From Ectocarpus siliculosus (taxonomy: Eukaryota; Sar; Phaeophyceae; Ectocarpales; Ectocarpaceae): a stretch of 64,000 nucleotides of DNA. The stretch's first letter is position 1; each line of letters begins with the position of its first letter. A program made the translations under genes and the position numbers. This document shows positions 48,824-59,403 of the stretch, piece by piece. The notes beneath the pieces are model-generated. The model ran no database searches. It was not told where the DNA came from and worked only from the letters and a program-made list of their open reading frames with translations. Location: assembly GCA_000310025.1 (NCBI GenBank), contig FN648368.1, forward strand, positions 250,614 to 314,613. Reading direction: 5' to 3'.

Positions 48824-49675
48824 CCTGTCGATGATGATGCCGTCGTGTGTCGTAGCAGCTCCGCCGGCGCCGGGGCGGGAATGACGTTCCCAAGAGGCGC
48901 TGCGGCCGCCGCCGCCGCCGCCGCCGCTGGTGCCGTTGCTGCTGCTTCCACCGGCGTGCGTTGTGCCCTGGGCCACCCCCGGCCCTCCGCCGCCACTGCT
49001 CCCACTGCCGCTGCTGCTCTTGTAGCTGTAGTTGTCCAGCAAGCGACTCAACGAGCTTGAGTCTCCCGTGCGCCAGATTGGCTGGCTTGAGACATCATTC
49101 CGAGAAGCGGCTAATCTGGCCTTCCTGCTGTTGCTCCTGCCGCAACTGCGGCCGTAGCTATTCGCGAACGGAGCACCGGTAGGCATAGAGGACTCCAGCT
49201 CCTGCATCTCTCGGATGTCCTGCTGCTCTACCCTGGGGCCGCCGATTCCACCGCTGCCCCCGCTCGTACTCCTCAGCAGAAGCTGCGCGTCCTTGCGATC
49301 GGCAGCAGTGGAGGTCGCAGGTTCTCGACGCCCGCCGAAGTGTTGCAAATTTGGGACACCTTCGCCGCCCGTACTGATGAGATGCGCCATCGGCCAAGCG
49401 CCCGAGTCGCAGCGCTCAACCCCGCCATAGTCGGCGTCGTTAGGCTGGCTCGGCGTTCGCTGCTTGCCGAGGTTTTGGAGGGCAATGGCGACCATTCCCT
49501 CCTCCGCGCTAATCGACCTCCTTTCCAGGGCTTCAGGCTTGTCCCAACTAAAAAGCGAGAGCGGATGCTGACGACTCGAGAAACGCTCGAACGAAGTCTG
49601 CCCCGCCATCTCGTAGCGATCGGCATCGCCAGGCCTGGAGCCCGGGGGAAGCCCCACCTCGCTGCTGAAGGCCAT
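46732..49675 (-). CDS. CCT-domain protein, 2 exons
   Basis: Minus-strand exons 49675-48221 and 47127-46732 join in phase 0 (616 aa). At the junction the protein reads REAALARYHHKRKRRPF, then ends the motif with ARERPRNGGKFQKKG. This follows the plant CCT (CONSTANS/TOC1) pattern of an R-x5-RY start, KRKxRxF centre and PRxxGxF end. CCT proteins act in the nucleus in light, clock or flowering control in plants and bind DNA, often with NF-Y partners. The 485 residues before the motif are Ser/Gly/Pro-rich, with a poly-Ser run from a CAG-type repeat (48784-48822), and show no B-box or response-regulator domain. The chosen ATG (MAFSSEVG) is the first in frame. A short Gly/Ser-rich tail follows the CCT motif. 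Function in this organism is unknown. Confidence 0.85.
48784..48822 (-). repeat. Coding triplet repeat (poly-Ser) in the CCT gene
   Basis: About 12 CTG units on the plus strand, read as AGC Ser codons on the minus strand. Confidence 0.95.
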
Positions 49676-50087
49676 GTACGCGCCGGTTCTTTTTTTTCTT
49701 GGGTGATTCTGGACAGGCCTCTTGTTCCCTTTACAACGGGAGGAGCTCGGACAGATTGGGCGGCCGTGCAAGGAAAATTCCTTCGGCGGAAGGGGAGTTG
49801 TGTGTGGGCCAGTGCAAACCCCCACAATGCATGCATGAAAGGGGGGAAGAGGGGACGTTTGGGATCCTGTTCTATTTCTCTATCGTTTCAACCCTGGGTT
49901 TCTATTGGCTGATGAACAGGAGCTCCGAGGTACCCTATGCTTCTAGAAGAGTGAGCATCTGTGAACCCCCCCCCGATCGGGTGATCGGTTGTGTGTCGGT
50001 TGTCGGTGCACACCAGTGCACAGCAACGCACAGCTTTGTCCGTCCCTCCCGTGCTGCTGCTGGCGTGTTGTGGACGATCTTGCGGAG
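49676..50087. promoter_or_regulatory. Compact divergent promoter, CCT gene and CPSF30-like gene
   Basis: Only 412 bp separate the two divergent start codons. Both 5' UTRs and any shared promoter must fit here unless a UTR exon lies elsewhere. No clear TATA box is visible. Confidence 0.45.
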
Positions 50088-53000
50088 ATGGATGATGCTT
50101 GGAACGAGCTTTCGTTCGACTTTGAGCCGGCAGTCCAAGCAGCCCTGCCTCCCACGTCTTTGGGGAACACGAGAGACCGCTTCAGGACACAGGTATGCAT
50201 TCGAAAAACTCACTTCGTTTTTGTTTGCTTGCACGCTGCACCATGTGCAATTCCCACACCGACGCGTGTCTGGATTCCTGTTTCCAACAGCCAACACCGG
50301 CCACCGCAAGGAAAGCAGGAAGATATGCGAGGGCTGGGTTTGGATGCCTTGTTGTGGTGATAATAGTTTTGCAAGGGAGAGTCGGGGTTGGGGAAGAGAT
50401 GGAAAGGTCCCCTAGACTATTCAGTATTTTGTGGATACACACTTACAGTTTGACGCCAGCGACAGTCTAGTCTACTTGCAAATGGTTGAATCCCAAGGGC
50501 AATGAAGCAGTTATCGCTGGCGGGGCCATCGCTCCTGCTGTCGGCTTCGTTTTTTTAATTCAGAGATCGACAGTTAGTTTGTTTTCAGCAGCTCACACAA
50601 ACCAAACACACGACGCCCCTACCACCGCAATTCTGGGAACAAATACTCCGAAGTAAACGAAAATGACACATACACCCGCTAACGTTCCGTAGCCTCAGCA
50701 CCATGTACTGTAGTATCAGCGTTACTCATGGTTTTTGCGTAGGTCAATTTCTGGGTGAAATTGCTTTCATATTGGGGCTTGACTTTCCTGGGACTGCGTA
50801 ACATTACCCACAGGTGCGGGACAATGGGCTGAAGACGGCACCCAGCACTTGAGAACTTGAGAACTTGAGAATCTCTTTCTTGCTTCGGGCAACCGTCGCG
50901 GCTTACAAGTATGTCCTGTTGTGATGTGATAAAACCGTTTGATTGTGTGCTGGTTGTCGCCTACTGGGAGTACGTTTCAATGTCAAAACACCCGCAAGTT
51001 TCTTAAGTTGGTGCTGCAAAGCCTGGCAATCGGTTTCTTCTCTGAATCCAAGATTTTTGGAGACCCAAAAGACAGTCAAAGACGACATTCTGGCCCCCAA
51101 GCAATTGTTTGTTGGTGGTAGGTTGCTAAATGAATCTGTAGAGGGCATGAGAGAGCATGATGGAGCAACGAAACGCTCGTCGACACGCCCAGATCTGTTA
51201 CTCAAGTCGCGCGGTAGAAGGTTGCAGGTGCGGTCCGAAAGGTTCGCAAATCTAGGTCCATACATACCAATCACTACAACTCTAAGGTCCATACAGTACA
51301 TACAAGCCGGTCGCCCCGGTGGTCTAGTTGGTATCCTCGAAACCTTTATCTTTTAGAGGTCAGGTCAGGGGTTCGAATCCCGGCGTAAGCGAGCTTTTCT
51401 TGCGAAGTGAGTTTTTCTCTCGCTTCCGCTCCTGGCCTAGTGGACAGCGCTAGTTCGTGTGTGAGAGTGCTGAATTCTTCCAGTAGCAAAAATCGAAGGC
51501 GAAGTACCGCAGGAGGGGAGGGTAGAGAGGGACTCTTCTGTGTGACCACGGGTTGGAGTGAACGGCACTAGTTGTGTGAGCGCTGATATGAAGTGAAGAC
51601 AAAAAAAAAAATACAGTATGATTTCAATCACTATGATCGCGCCATCACAGGTCCAATCCCCTAAAATGCGGGTTGCCCGAGGCAGCTACAGTTTGAAACC
51701 GTCACACTAAAAGTTTTCAACAGCAAGGAAGGTGCCAGATTGTTGGGGCGTCACGGCCGTCACACAACGCATGAATGCGTCATGCTCTGCTATCGCTCGC
51801 CGCTTGGTGCTGTCTTCGTCCGAGGATTGGGTTTGATTTTGACACTTTTTAACCGGTTGTGCCCCGGGCTGTGCGTGCGTGTTTGGCTCTGGTCCCCAGG
51901 TATGTCGCCATTGGCTGCGAGGCCTGTGTATGATCGGCGACAGCTGCGGCTACTTGCACAAGATGGACCGGAATAGGATGCCTATCTGCAGGTATGTGTG
52001 CGTTTTTTATTATTGGCATCGACCGCGCTAACGGGTTGACCAATGAAGATATGTCAGTCTCAGTGCGGTTGAAAACACAGTGTTTGTGTGTTTTGTGGGC
52101 GTGCGGTTCTTTGATTTGCATCGACCACGCTAACTGGCCGACCAATGACAAGACACCAGTCTCATAGCAGGATAGCTTTCGCGAAAAATGGGGTGTTTTG
52201 TGTGTGTACATAGTTTGTTGAGGGATTGCATTCATGAACAAGTGTGCATACGAGAAAAGACGTGTCCATTGCTAGAAAACGAATCGGCGTCAATACCTTC
52301 GCCTTTTGGCCTGCGTAGATGTTACAACTCGCGGAGGAGCGACACACACGCCGAGGTCGAACAGTTACGCATTTTTGGGATGGGCTTGAGGCGATCCACA
52401 AGATGCTCCAGGAGCCCCCAGCCTGTCGGTATCACGTTGTGCCTTGGGCGAGTCGATGGTTTCATAGCCGACCCTGCAAAGCAGACAACAGAGGGGATGG
52501 GCGGTAGCAGCGTTCGCCCTAGTTTCGGCATGGTGTTGATCTATCGGCACTTCTGAGAGCGTTCACTTCGCCGCCCTTGTTTTTCGGCTGCGACAGTCGC
52601 GTACTCTGGGTTCAGTCGTTTAGCCGCCAATTTCGCGCGCCCTGCCCGGCGCCCCATCTGCCAATGTTGCGCCCCGCTTGGGGTTAGCCCACACCAAAGT
52701 GCAACATGTTGATGGGCGCAGCTCTGCGAGCACGCCGAACGTCGTGATTTCAACTTGTCAACGTCGTCGAGCTCTCGATTCGACCCTCCTCACACACGCG
52801 CGAGACCGATCCCCTTCCGAACTGTGTCGGTGGCACTGCGCGGCCGAAATCGCAAGAAAAAATAAGTGAAATCAAGACCTCGAAATATGCTTTACCTTCA
52901 CGACAATGTTTGCCTGTTTTTGTCCAGCTCGTATTAATAATACCGAAGTGGTGACACATGACGCGACACGAATGACTGACCAACACAACCTGTAAAGTGT

Positions 53001-56000
53001 TGACGACCGCGCAAATCAAGTATTTTTTGTATCAGTCGCGACAGCACCTTAACCTTAACCTTACCTAACTTGACACCATGGCGACGGCGACGGCGACGAC
53101 GGCGTTAACCAGGTGGCGAACGGATTGCCAGGTGGAAGGGTGCGCGTTTCGGCACGAGGAAGAGCAGGAGGCCCCGGAGTGCGCCATGTACCAGCAGGGC
53201 TTCTGCCGCCAAGGGCCCACGTGCAGGTTTAGGTGGGTTATCCGTCAGCACTTCCGGCTCTGCCACGCCATTCTGCAATGGGTGGAGGTCATGGGAGTTG
53301 ACTTGGATGTATGTATAGGGCTATGTGAGTTTTCGCCTTGTCTTGGATGTCTGTGTAGGGCGATTGGGGTTTTCGCACAATGAGATGTAGGTACTGTTGA
53401 GGACGGCGTCGGGTTTCGTATTTTGGAGCATGAACAATAGGGCGTTGGTTGTGGGTATTGGTGTAGAGAATAGTCAGTCTCTGCACCCTTTGTCGTGCCT
53501 TTTTTTCTACCGCGTCCCCTGTTAGCAGGTGTAAGAGGGGATTATGGCACAGGTCAGGATGTGTAGTAACGTTTGGTAGGTCCTAAGTTGTGACGCTTTG
53601 CTTCTCTCCACTTGGTGTAGTAGCGTCCTCATTCATCCAACATTGCTCTCCCGCGTGTGTTTTACAACCAACCAATCAACCACCCCCCTCCGCGCGCCGT
53701 ATTTTAGCGGTGCCTCTTGTATTGGGAAGAACTTATGATGCCGCGTCTCGCAAATCAACATATTAATGACTTGGGTGAACCAACTCCCACTCGATGCCAA
53801 CCTCAGGCACGTGAAGCGAGCGAGGGAGGACTGCCCCGAAGTGGCCGACTTCTCTCTAGCAAACCCCACCAGCCTCCACTCCAACAGTGCCGGCGGCAGG
53901 GCCATCCCTCCCGGAGGCTTTAGCAGGAGCTTTGGGGGAGGCAGCTTTGGGGGCGGGGGCGGGGGGGCAGCGCAGAGGGGCGGGGGGGGGGGTGAACACG
54001 CCGGGAGATATTTCGGCAAGAACCAGATGTGCAAGTACTGGACGAGCGGGACCAAGTGCCCCTGGGGGGATGCGTGCAACTACGCCCACGGGGAGGTGTG
54101 TACTGTACGTGTAGACAGGGCGTAATTTTTGCAGCTTACGATACGGCGCAGGCGCGCGTTGTTTGGTTCGGAAGATGATACAGAAATGGTGATGATGGGG
54201 GGACGCGGGGGGGGGCGTTGGACGGTCCTGATGAAACCTGAATAGGCTCCTGTGTCGGTTGAAAAACAAACAAATGTGAGCTTGGGGTTGACCTCAAGTC
54301 GGAGTAGGACATGGTACCACGAATTACCCCTGTTGCACTTTTTGCCGCCTTCCCCCATCACGTCTATCGTCTTGCTGTTGCTTGAGATGGCTCACGTTTT
54401 TTTTTTTTACTTTCGCACCTCTACAGGAAGATCCCCGACGAGATAAAGGCTCTGGCGGCGTTGGTGGCGGGTTCGGGTCACGGTTCGAGTCGCGAAAAGA
54501 CCCTTTGACCGATCCCGACATCGAAGCAATCGTGCCGGTGAAGGACGGAGAAAAGGCCAGATTTTTCGTGCTGAGGAGCCTCAACCACGACAACCTTGCG
54601 GTGAGTCTTTTATTTTCGTGTTTTGTTGTTCTTCCTTTATTTGTTTGGTGCTCCGAGAGATGACAAGAAACCCATGACATTGCGGGGCGTTTTTCTACTC
54701 CATCATCCCCCCCCCGCCCCGCCCCGCCCCCCGGTGTTTGCCATCGGGGTTGGGTTTTCGTCGCTTGGCAACGACGTTGTAAAACAAGCCCCCCCCTCGG
54801 TGTTTGTCATCGGGAATGGGTCTTCGTCGCTTGGCAACGACGTTGTAAAACAAGCCAATTCACTTCGTGAACTCGGCAACCAGGTGACCGTTTTTTTTTT
54901 TTCCTCTTTTTTTTTGGCGGTAACCATAATGGTGGTGTTTGCCATCGGGATTGGGTTTTCGTCGCTTGGCAACGACGTTGTAAAACAAGCCAATTCACTT
55001 CGTGAACTCGGCAACCAGGTTACCGTTTTTTTTTTTTACCTCGTTTTTTTTTGGCGGTAACCATAATGGTGGTCGAGTAGATCATGTTGTGCGGGGTCGA
55101 GAAACCTCACTCCGCGCAACGGGGGATGATCGCACCACGTTGTGTTAAAATGGTCAAGCTTCCTCGAGGCAGTTACACAGTGCTTACAACTGTCTCTGGA
55201 AGTGAAAGCACCAGAAAATAAATTAAGTCATACGTAGCTGTCACCCGTACGCAAGGAAGTAAGCACAAGATGCCGAACACCCTTAGCAGGATGCAGCTCA
55301 CCCTTCATGCGACTCGCCAAATACCTCACGGCGCTTCGCGCTTGGTGATGTGAGAGCCTGGTCCGGTGAGAACCCGGCATGCTCCGTCCCGGCTTTGTAG
55401 GGATGCGAGGTCAATGGTCAAACGACTACGGCATGCACGACTATGAGTACACCCCCCCCCCCCCACACACTTCCCATGTGTGTGAACGGTGGTCACGAAA
55501 TGCCATAGGAAGGGTTGCAACGGCAGAGTATGTGCACCACGTTTCATGCCACTGAATAGAGTGAACGGCGCGCCCGCGAAATTCGGGGTGCCTATGTTCG
55601 GAGTAGAAACGGTAGTTTTACCGAGGAAGACAAGCATGCACTGAGCCCCTTCCCCACCCCCCGTCCGACCTCATGTGTTGCTCTCCTCTTGGGGAGTGAG
55701 CCTGTACGTCTCGCCGTCCTCGTCATCCCAGCCTTTGTGATGTACCCTTCCCCCCCTTCCGTGCGAATCGTCTTCGGCTGCTAGGTGAGTGCTGTCCAGA
55801 ACAAGTGGTACGCCCGTCGGTTCAACATCATGCCGTTCAACTCGGCCTTCGACGGCCCGGGGAGGGCTTTCTTCTTCTTCACGGTGAACCAGAGCAACAA
55901 CTTTCAGGTGCCTGACGTGACCTTGACTGATAATGGTGACCTCGTTCTCGTTGCTGTATGTGTTCACTGGTCAGCCGGGTATGTAGCGAGTTCGACGACA

Positions 56001-58665
56001 TGCACACTTCAATCTTCTTGAAGGTCAACCAGAGCAACAAGTCGACTGACTTAACAGGGGGTGACCTCGTTCTCGTTGTTGTACGTGTTCATTGCTCGGC
56101 CGGGTATGTAGCGAGTTCGATGCCATGCAATATCTGCAATCTTGGATGAAAGCTCACGCAAGCTCCACGGTGACAATGTTTTTTGTGTCGGAAACAATCG
56201 TAATCTTTCCAATTTAACAGGGGTGCGCGGAGATGACCTCACGGGTCCCCCAGATGGGACCACGAACGGAGGAAGAGCAGGTGATGGAGTTCTCCGTCAA
56301 GTGGCTTAGGCTGTGCGAGCTGCCGTTTTCGGTGGCCAGTCAGGTGTGTAACGGCAGGGTAAACAGTGTCTGCGTGCCCATTTTTGTTGTTTTTTTGTTG
56401 TGAAGTAGAGGGTTGTGGAAGGGGAAATCATTCGTCTGCCACTTTGGCGAAATGGGACCCCTTTTGCAGGTTCACCTCCACGAACAAGGAGTTTTTTTTT
56501 TTTTTTTCTAAAATTTTTCAACAATCTTTTAGTTTTTCGTGTGTATTTGCTGTCTAGGTAATTATCTCGCCGAAAACGAGCGAAAATAAGCAATGCATTC
56601 ATTTTGACCCCTGTCACCTCTAGCTGTAGCTTCTAGGATACCTGAAGGTCTGTCTTGCCTTTATGTATATGTACACACGCAAGGATGCTTCCTGCCAGCT
56701 CCCCCCGAGCTATGCCTACCCCGTACTTGCTTTCGAGAGTCGGGTTGGAATTTCGACCTTCAGAGAAAAGAGCCTTCAGCGAGAACGTCGTTCTCCCGTC
56801 CCCGCGCGTAAAAGAAAGATTAAAACGCCTACCCCGCCGAATGAAAACTGACCGCCAATTCCTCCGGCTTGCGCTGCGGCCAAACGGCCCCGCTACTACT
56901 TAGGTCAAGAACCCTTCGCAAGACAACCTCCCGATCTGGCGGGCTAGTCACGGCATGGAGATTCCCTACGAGGCGGGACGAAAGGTAATTTTGTTCTGTT
57001 CTCATTTGCGCACGTAGGAAAGGTGACGTTTTTTTCTGGTCTCATCAAATGCTTGGCTTAGTGAAGATCAAAACATGGACAAGGATGCGAAGAAGCTACG
57101 TGTACAGGGTTTGGGTGTCCATAGCGGCTTGGAGCCTCTTTTTTTAAGCTTGTCTGTTTCTTGACGCGTATTCTGCTGTGCTTGGCTTTTTAGTGTTGGC
57201 ATGTTGAAATTGGCTGCGGTGTCGCCTGTGTCGATACTTGATGATGACGATTTGGTAGGTCAATGTGGGGTGTGGTTGTACACCGACCACCACAAGAGAT
57301 CAATCCAACACGCCTAACGAACCCCCCCCTCGCCTACCCTCTGCTCGTGCTGAAACAAAAACTCTGCAGCTGTGTAAGCTTATGTGGGCCCAGCCGGAGA
57401 TCGACCTCCCACAGCACGTGGTCCAGCAAGCGAAAGACGCACCGTTCTCCGGGGTGCTGCCGGCTCGCTCCCCCGCCTCCGGAGGCAACCCCACGGGGCC
57501 CCCCGGAATGAGGGGTCCCCCCAATAACCTCGTGCGGGTAGGGGGGCCGCCGCTTGGGGGGGGGGCTCCGGGGGGTGTAGAAGGGGTTTCGGGGGGCGGG
57601 GCGGGGGGAAGTGGGGTGGGGGCGGGGTCGCTGCAGCTTCCGGGCCAGCAGCAACAGCAGCAGCAGCAGCAGCAAAAGCAGCAACAACAGATGCAGATGC
57701 AGATGCAGCAAGTGCCACCACAATTTGATGGTCCGCCAGGGTTTCTGTTCGAAATTGAGTCGGAGGTGCGTCTTAAGAGTATGCTGCCGGTTGGCAAACG
57801 TTGGGTGGGCGCGTTGAGGAACAGAGCTTCCTCGTAATCGGCGGTTTTTGGTTCAAACACGCGCGTTGGCACTGTGTAGATGCTGCTGGCACCCAGCACT
57901 GGTGTGAAATCACTGCGAAACGAACGTGTGGTCTTCCACGTGCGTATGCACAAAAACAGACGACACACGTCCGTAGAACCGTTGTTTGGGGTGGTTAAGT
58001 CAAAATGCCTCTCAGGCATCGAGGTAGGTATTCCAAGAAACTCGGAACGTCGACCCGACCAAACGAACAAACACCCCCGGCGAAACCTAAACTTCCTTAT
58101 CCTTCGCTTTGCTATTTTTTTTTCCATTTCGGTGTCTTTTGCCCTGAGTAACCGCAGCAAACTAAAACAACACACCGACCCTGCGTCGTGTTGCTCCGCT
58201 CGCCCCCTCAGTTCTTTGACGAATGTGTGGGGAAGCTCTTGTTCGGCCTCCCGGCCAGACTACCCCCCCACGCCCACGATGCCATTCAACCTGGAAACCC
58301 CTTGTTCTTGTGGGACCCGGGAAACGGCCTCGTCCTCGGGATTTTCCGAGCCGTGTCTGGGCTGTCGGAGCGTATCGACGGGACGGCGTGGGCTAGACCG
58401 GGCATGGAGACGCCTTTGCCTTGGCAGGTTAGTGGTGGTGGTTATTGATGTTGTTGGTGTTTTTTTTTTTTTTTCTTGTTCTTGTTGGTGGTGGTGTTGG
58501 TGGTGGGGGTGTCGTTGCTATGTTTGCTGTGTCATTCTCCGTTGTCTTGGGGTTGTCAGAAAGCATCGGCCGCGCCGACAGAAGGGTGAATGGAAGCACT
58601 ATTGTGCGTCCAGTAGGCCGGGTGTGTGTTGCATTAGCATCGACCGCACCAACCCGACTGACCAG

Positions 58666-58698
<33 letters not shown>

Positions 58699-59403
58699 TT
58701 CTTCACATTAAACTCGTGTCAGTTGCTAATCCCAAAATCTAGCAAAGACTCGGCCCGTGGTCACAAAAATGCTAAAGCCATCGGAAGATCTAAACCAGTG
58801 AGAAGACGTCAGTCTTGTAATTGGATAAAAGACGCGAACACGCTTTCTAGTGTCTGTGTGTGTTTTTGGGTGCATTTTTCCACATGTCAACACCCACCAA
58901 GCAGACACTTCGAAGTATTTCTTTAGCAGAAACCGATCGCTCCCCGCTGGTTGGCGCCACCTTTTTCCCTCGCACCTACCCAACCGACACCGTCCCCGAC
59001 CCGACCATGTGAACCAAACTGTTTATATTTCCTGCCCATTTTTGTCTTTCGTTCCGCGTTGCTCCAGGTTCGAGTGTCGGTGGATCTAAAGGCTCCGCCA
59101 ATCAAGGCGGGGGAACCGATCATCCGAGAGGTGTTCCGAAGCGGCATGGTAGAACCGGGGGCGTTGGATCCACGGCAGGCGGACATCCTGGCATCTACGA
59201 TGGCGGGCCGCATGCGGCCGCCACCGCCGGGGGTAGTCCCGGTACCAGGACCGGCGGTAGCGGTAGTGCCAAGGGATGTGGGGCCACCGGGTTTCAACGG
59301 TCCCGTTGTAGGCGGTGGCGGTGGCGGCGGCGCCCACCGGGGTAGGGGCGGCAGGCGAAACAGGAACGGGGGCGGTAAAGGGCACAGATCTGGGAAAAAA
59401 TAG
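50088..59403 (+). CDS. CPSF30-like CCCH/YTH protein with a DCD domain, 11 exons
   Basis: Exons: 50088-50192, 51900-51991, 53113-53232, 53807-54095, 54427-54600, 55785-55907, 56221-56343, 56904-56984, 57370-57765, 58212-58427, 59068-59403 (TAG). All phases agree; 684 aa. The start MDDAWNELSFDFE resembles plant CPSF30. CCCH fingers: 37-55 (VCRHWLRGLCMIGDSCGYLH), 65-80 (short), 89-107 and 181-200. The YTH domain spans about 240-369 (ARFFVLRSLNHDN, QNKWYARRFN, FTVNQSNNFQGCAEM, FSVKWLRL). A Pro/Gly and poly-Gln linker follows. The DCD domain spans about 494-600 (GFLFEIESE, FDECVGKLLFGLP, PGNPLFLWDPGNGLVLGIF). The tail is Arg/Gly-rich. CPSF30 belongs to the nuclear pre-mRNA cleavage/polyadenylation complex, and YTH domains bind N6-methyladenosine. 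The second and third cage Trp are absent here. Confidence 0.9.
51304..51611 (+). mobile_element. tRNA-derived SINE
   Basis: A tRNA-like head carries an A box (TGGTCTAGTTGGT, 51320-51332), an anticodon-like stem-loop and a B box (GGTTCGAATCC, 51370-51380). A second A-box-like TGGCCTAGTGGACAGCGC follows near 51432, then a body ending in a run of 11 A. ATACAGTA occurs before (51291-51298) and after (51611-51618), a possible target-site duplication. A related 3' half occurs at 24785-24947. It lies in intron 1 of the CPSF30-like gene. Confidence 0.75.
54733..55465 (-). mobile_element. Poly-G-bounded element, inverted copy with internal duplication
   Basis: Same family as the copies at 39191 and 41045, ending in a C run. 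The segment with the hairpin, the GGTAACC arm and one tail unit is duplicated at about 54840-55065. It lies in the CPSF30-like gene intron between exons 5 and 6. Confidence 0.9.
55884..56128 (+). repeat. Partial duplication of CPSF30 exon 6 end plus intron
   Basis: The exon 6 end (AACCAGAGCAACAA at about 55887) and the next 110 bases recur about 140 bases on (from about 56021), including GGTGACCTCGTTCTCGTTG and GGGTATGTAGCGAGTTCGA. The second copy lacks the exon 6 donor. Confidence 0.8.
57644..57710 (+). repeat. Coding CAG repeat (poly-Gln) in the CPSF30-like gene
   Basis: CAG/CAA codons with a few AAG and ATG codons, between the YTH and DCD domains in exon 9. Confidence 0.9.
58666..58697 (+). 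repeat. GTT trinucleotide repeat
   Basis: About ten GTT/TTG units in the last intron of the CPSF30-like gene. Confidence 0.9.

Noticed and set aside
51310-51395. A functional tRNA gene (anticodon CTT by position)
   Set aside because: The T stem and acceptor stem do not pair, and the unit continues into a SINE body with an A tail.
53078-53232. ATG at 53078 as the start of the CPSF30-like gene
   Set aside because: It would delete the first zinc finger. Exons at 50088 and 51900 carry the plant CPSF30 start and first finger and join in phase at 53113.
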